Source: Herpetosiphonaceae bacterium (lineage in GTDB: Bacteria; Chloroflexota; Chloroflexia; Chloroflexales; Herpetosiphonaceae). From it: a stretch of DNA of 64,000 nucleotides. Under the pieces are notes generated by a model that had not been told where the DNA came from, searched no databases, and saw only the letters and a program-made list of their open reading frames with translations. Shown one piece after another: positions 61,018 through 64,000 of this stretch. The position numbers and the translations under genes are program-made. The stretch covers positions 1 through 64,000 of the forward strand of contig JABXJS010000139.1 of the NCBI GenBank assembly GCA_013538855.1. Reading direction: 5' to 3'. The first letter of the stretch is position 1, and every line of letters starts with the position of its first letter.

Positions 61018-61337
61018 CCGTCTAACCAGCCCAGAGCACCCACTCATCCCTGCGCTAGCCAACCCAAGCGCAGGGGTGTGTGGAGCGTATTCAGAAGCCT
61101 ACGCGCAGAAAATCGTATGCTATGCACATCGAAGCTGAGCAGAGTCCACCGCTCGTTTGATTTTTGCCCCAAACATCTCCACATAGCGCATGCACTACGC
61201 AGCACAGCACATGGCAGCCGTGCTGCTCGGCACCCCCACATTGATGCCTAAATGGCTATTGCTCTACCTTCAGCTAAACGCTAGGATGGACACACCCATC
61301 ACAGGTACCTCCGTTCGGCACACAGCAGGAGAATACG
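61018..61337. other. 320-bp intergenic region, hairpin and promoter
   Basis: Contains a 9-bp hairpin (61048-61056 with 61067-61075) that likely ends the flippase transcript, and a weak promoter for the next gene (TTGCTC 61259-61264, 17 bp, TAGGAT 61282-61287). No gene is supported. The GC content drops here relative to the upstream DNA. Confidence 0.5.
61048..61075 (+). terminator. hairpin after the flippase gene
   Basis: CCCTGCGCT and AGCGCAGGG form a 9-bp stem with a 10-base loop, 30 bases after the stop; no T-tract. Confidence 0.45.
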
Positions 61338-62210
61338 ATGTTCAACAACGCAGCAGTCAAACGACTAAAGGCACTCGCGGCCAATATTGAAGAAGTACAA
61401 GCAAGCATCACCAGTAGCGCTGAGGCGCTCTACCAACTCCGGCAGACCACCGCTGAGACGCAGATTCGCGCCTGCGAGCGCTACCTTTCACAGCTTGCCA
61501 ACGCACCCAAAGAGCTAGACGCCTCTGTCGCACAGCTTAAGCTAGAGTTCGCCTCGTTTTCCGAAGCCGTGTCCAGTCTTGAGGCCGAGGCTATCGCCAC
61601 CACAGTAAAGGTTGGCGGCGGCGCAGCAACCGGCGTTGCCGCTGGCGTTGGCGTGGCCGCGCTGGCCCCAACTGCCGCCATGGCTATCGCCACCACATTT
61701 GGCACAGCCTCGACAGGCACGGCGATTGCCTCGCTCTCTGGCGCGGCGGCCACCAACGCTGCCCTCGCCTGGCTTGGTGGCGGCGCGCTGGCAGCTGGTG
61801 GCGGCGGCATGGCCGCAGGCAACGTCCTACTAGCCCTGGCTGGTCCAGTCGGGTGGGCCATAGGCGGTTTCAGCTTAGCCGGTGCTACGGTGGTCGCCCT
61901 GCGCAGTAACTCACAGCTCACAGAGAAGGCCAACGCCCAGTACAGGGAGCTATTCCAACACTTACAGCTGCTGCAAGGCGCAGTAGTACAGATCAACGAC
62001 CTGCTTGAGCGCACGCGGACTCACAGCCAAGGCATCGACGCGCAGCTCAGCTGGCTTGCTGCTAAGGCTCCCACCAGCTATGACCACTTCAACACCGACC
62101 AAAAATTACAGCTCGGCGCACTCATCAACAACATTAACTCGCTGAGCCAGCTGCTCAACCGCCGAATCGACGTCGAGCCGCTAGCTGGGGCAGCCGATGC
62201 CTCAGCCTGA
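61338..62210 (+). CDS. unknown protein: coiled coil with glycine-rich hydrophobic core (module gene 1)
   Basis: A 290-residue protein of three parts: a helical, probably coiled-coil N-terminus (residues 1-90), a glycine/alanine-rich hydrophobic block (about 93-190, with STGTAIASLSGAAATNAALAWLGGG and AAGGGGMAAGNVLLALAGPVGWAIGG), and a helical C-terminus. The middle block could insert into membranes or form glycine-zipper hairpins. I have seen similar blocks in uncharacterised bacterial proteins but know no function. AGGAGAA precedes the ATG. It overlaps the next gene by 14 bases. Confidence 0.75.
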   Translation: MFNNAAVKRLKALAANIEEVQASITSSAEALYQLRQTTAETQIRACERYLSQLANAPKELDASVAQLKLEFASFSEAVSSLEAEAIATTVKVGGGAATGVAAGVGVAALAPTAAMAIATTFGTASTGTAIASLSGAAATNAALAWLGGGALAAGGGGMAAGNVLLALAGPVGWAIGGFSLAGATVVALRSNSQLTEKANAQYRELFQHLQLLQGAVVQINDLLERTRTHSQGIDAQLSWLAAKAPTSYDHFNTDQKLQLGALINNINSLSQLLNRRIDVEPLAGAADASA

Positions 62211-63705
62211 ACGCCACATCCTTGAGCAGGGACTCGCAGCATGGATCGACCAACTCAACCAGGCGCGGCGTGCACCACTCTTCGCTAGCCTCAGTGCACT
62301 TCAGGCCGCACTTGATGGGCAGGAGCGCGCATTCGTCGCGGCCTGGGCTGAGCTAGCCTGGGTGCAAGAGCAGATCAGCACACCTGAGCATATTTTAGGC
62401 AGCGCGGCCACCAAGCACGGCGAGATCGCCGAGATCGCCGAGGTAGGGCTGCGCCGTGCGTTTGATGTCCTACGGCAGCAACCTCCTAGCGCTGTCTGGA
62501 ATGCCACAGATCGGCTTGGGCCTGCCGATTACCACATCAGTGGCGTGGCGGTGCAGTCCAAGTTCATCAATGGCATCAACAGCGGCCTCAAACACATGCT
62601 TGATCACGCAGCCCGCTACCCAGAGTTCGGCACACACGACGGTGCCTACTATCACATTCCTAGCGACCAGCACGCTGCCATTCAGCGTGTGCTAGCCAAT
62701 GAGCCAACCGAGTTTAGCGCACGAACCATCGCCACAATCAAGGCGCAGGTGGCAGAACTTGAGGTCAGCAAAAACCGTTCCTTTTCTGATCTGGTTCGTC
62801 CTGCGGCACACACATATGCCGACGTGCAGCAAGGTCGCATCCAGCAAACCCTCACTCAGCATGAGCAGAGACTCAGCGCTGAGCATCAATCCCTTAAACA
62901 GCAGATTGCTGCGGAGCACAAAAAATCCATCGAAGCAACTCAAGCACAGTCGGCACCTACGCTCGCGCAGCTCGGCCAAGTCGCGCTCGTCGGCAGCGCT
63001 GTCGGCGGCGGTGTGCAGATCACGGGCATGGTGTATCAAAAGTGGGCGCGAGAGCACAAGTCGCCGCTCCAGCTTAGCGCCGCCGACTGGCAGGAGATCA
63101 GCGTAGGCGGTTTAGCTGGTGCGGCAGCGGGAGGCATATCAGCCGCCGCCCTCTATGGTCTGACCAACTATTCGGCGTTGAGCGCACCATTTGCTGCTGC
63201 TGTTGTCAGCGCTGGCCGTGGCGTTTCCAGCTTGCTGCATCAGTATCAGCAGGGGAGCATCGATCTGGACACGCTCGTCGATCTCAGCTTCGTCACGACT
63301 GCCGAGGCGGGCATAGTCGCGCTTGGCGCAGCACTTGGGCAAAGCCTCATACCGCTCCCGATTCTCGGTGCACTGGTCGGCAGCGTCGCCGCTCGCTTGA
63401 TCAGTGGCCTAGCCCAGCAGCAACTTACTGAACACGCCGAACAGCTCAACCAGCGCGTAGAAGCCCAGCTTCAGCAGCAGCTCGCCAGCCTGAACGCTGC
63501 ACAGCGCCTAAGACTTGCCCATATCGAGGCCGACATACTGCGCATAGGCGATCTAACCACTGCCGCCTTTGATCTTGCACGCAACGCTGAATTGCTGTTG
63601 CTAGCTAGCATTCAGCTTGCCGAAGCCTACGCTGTGCCCACCGATCAAATTATCCGCTCCAGCGCCGATGTCGATGCCTATATGTGCGGACCAAACAGCG
63701 GCTAA
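62197..63705 (+). CDS. unknown protein: nuclease-like motif, coiled coil and hydrophobic segments (module gene 2)
   Basis: A 502-residue protein. Residues 100-160 contain GPADYHISGVAVQSKFINGINSGLKHMLDH; Asp111...Gln120-Ser-Lys122 resembles a PD-(D/E)XK-type core with Gln in place of Glu. A coiled coil follows (about 205-255), then glycine/alanine-rich hydrophobic stretches (about 265-280, 300-340 and 365-415) and a second helical region. No family is recognised. The nuclease reading is an inference from one motif. Codon use is less GC-rich than in neighbours, which suggests transfer together with gene 1. Confidence 0.75.
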   Translation: MPQPERHILEQGLAAWIDQLNQARRAPLFASLSALQAALDGQERAFVAAWAELAWVQEQISTPEHILGSAATKHGEIAEIAEVGLRRAFDVLRQQPPSAVWNATDRLGPADYHISGVAVQSKFINGINSGLKHMLDHAARYPEFGTHDGAYYHIPSDQHAAIQRVLANEPTEFSARTIATIKAQVAELEVSKNRSFSDLVRPAAHTYADVQQGRIQQTLTQHEQRLSAEHQSLKQQIAAEHKKSIEATQAQSAPTLAQLGQVALVGSAVGGGVQITGMVYQKWAREHKSPLQLSAADWQEISVGGLAGAAAGGISAAALYGLTNYSALSAPFAAAVVSAGRGVSSLLHQYQQGSIDLDTLVDLSFVTTAEAGIVALGAALGQSLIPLPILGALVGSVAARLISGLAQQQLTEHAEQLNQRVEAQLQQQLASLNAAQRLRLAHIEADILRIGDLTTAAFDLARNAELLLLASIQLAEAYAVPTDQIIRSSADVDAYMCGPNSG

Positions 63706-63856
63706 CGGCTCCCGCTGTCCACCAGAAACCACAGCCACGACCCACCTGTCCAAAGCGCCAGCGGCTGGTCGGCGCGCTGGCCGATGTGGGCGCGGCGATC
63801 CTCTGCTATAGTTGCTGCCAGGAACAGCGCTTTAGCACCTGATGAAAGCAGGAACT
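63706..63856. other. intergenic region before the N-acetyltransferase gene
   Basis: No gene or strong hairpin is seen. GCAGGAA lies before the next ATG as a weak ribosome-binding site. Confidence 0.4.
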
Positions 63857-64000
63857 ATGACAGAGACCGATCACACCGTCGATCTGGCGGCATACTTTGC
63901 CCGGATTGGCTACACTAGCTCGACCGAGCCAACGCTGGCGACGCTGGCAGGCATTGTGCGCCAGCACGCCCACAGCATCCCGTTCGAGAACCTGACGCCG
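63857..64000 (+). CDS. nat: arylamine N-acetyltransferase (5' part, cut by window end)
   Basis: The first 48 residues (VDLAAYFARIGYTSSTEPTLATLAGIVRQHAHSIPFENL) match the start of NAT enzymes, which move acetyl groups from acetyl-CoA to arylamines through a Cys-His-Asp triad. The catalytic cysteine lies beyond the window. Confidence 0.85.
   Translation, partial: MTETDHTVDLAAYFARIGYTSSTEPTLATLAGIVRQHAHSIPFENLTP

Noticed and set aside
61190-61390. Small plus-strand frame overlapping the promoter and start of the two-gene module
   Set aside because: It overlaps the better-supported ATG at 61338 in another frame and has no ribosome-binding site.

Overview
The window is GC-rich DNA with tightly packed genes and no insertion sequence, CRISPR array or rRNA; the only RNA gene seen is one tRNA-Arg. 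It most resembles an aerobic heterotrophic member of the Chloroflexota (Chloroflexia-like). Reasons: two secreted proteins share a C-terminal YLPxxxR ending that I associate with this group, an Anabaena-sensory-rhodopsin-transducer family gene is present, and a Rieske/cytochrome b complex with a fused cytochrome c is encoded beside a caa3-type oxidase. The assignment is an inference; no phylogenetic marker was compared.

Layout. 1-3400: the end of a sugar ABC permease, amylosucrase and fructokinase, a sucrose-use unit closed by a strong terminator. 3729-7010: a TetR regulator and a rifamycin-phosphotransferase-like enzyme on the minus strand, with two palindromic operators upstream. 7233-18234: three DUF3592 membrane proteins, a secreted beta-propeller protein, an isoprenylcysteine-methyltransferase-like protein, a MalT-type (LAL) LuxR regulator, and a histidine-rich membrane protein paired with a YtkA-like protein. 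18403-21173: a Zn/Mn ABC transporter. 21405-24944: ParA, ParB, a PimA-like mannosyltransferase and a CDP-alcohol phosphatidyltransferase. 25013-25500: tRNA-Arg(CCG) and a 44-bp minisatellite.

25719-43025 is a 17-kb run of same-strand genes with gaps of about 100 bp or less. It starts with the sensory-rhodopsin-transducer homologue, a pyruvate-oxidase-like TPP enzyme, an enolase-superfamily enzyme, DUF1440, a 1024-residue FAD/Fe-S oxidase, a DUF296 protein, an SDR and a GH15 glucoamylase. It continues without a clear break into caa3 oxidase, Rieske and cytochrome b genes. The first half could feed electrons from sugar or organic-acid oxidation into the second half. The ctaG-like gene in this run carries an in-frame amber codon.

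43311-47500: a small secreted protein, then an arsenic-type operon (ArsR-ArsC fusion, aquaporin, metallophosphoesterase) lying between two 78-bp direct repeats, then inorganic pyrophosphatase and a small membrane protein. 47535-61017: cell-surface glycan genes (large membrane GT-C-like proteins, two methyltransferases, two GT4 glycosyltransferases, DUF2079 and a flippase). 61338-63705: a lower-GC two-gene module of unknown function with glycine-rich hydrophobic blocks and a possible nuclease-like motif. The window ends inside an arylamine N-acetyltransferase gene.
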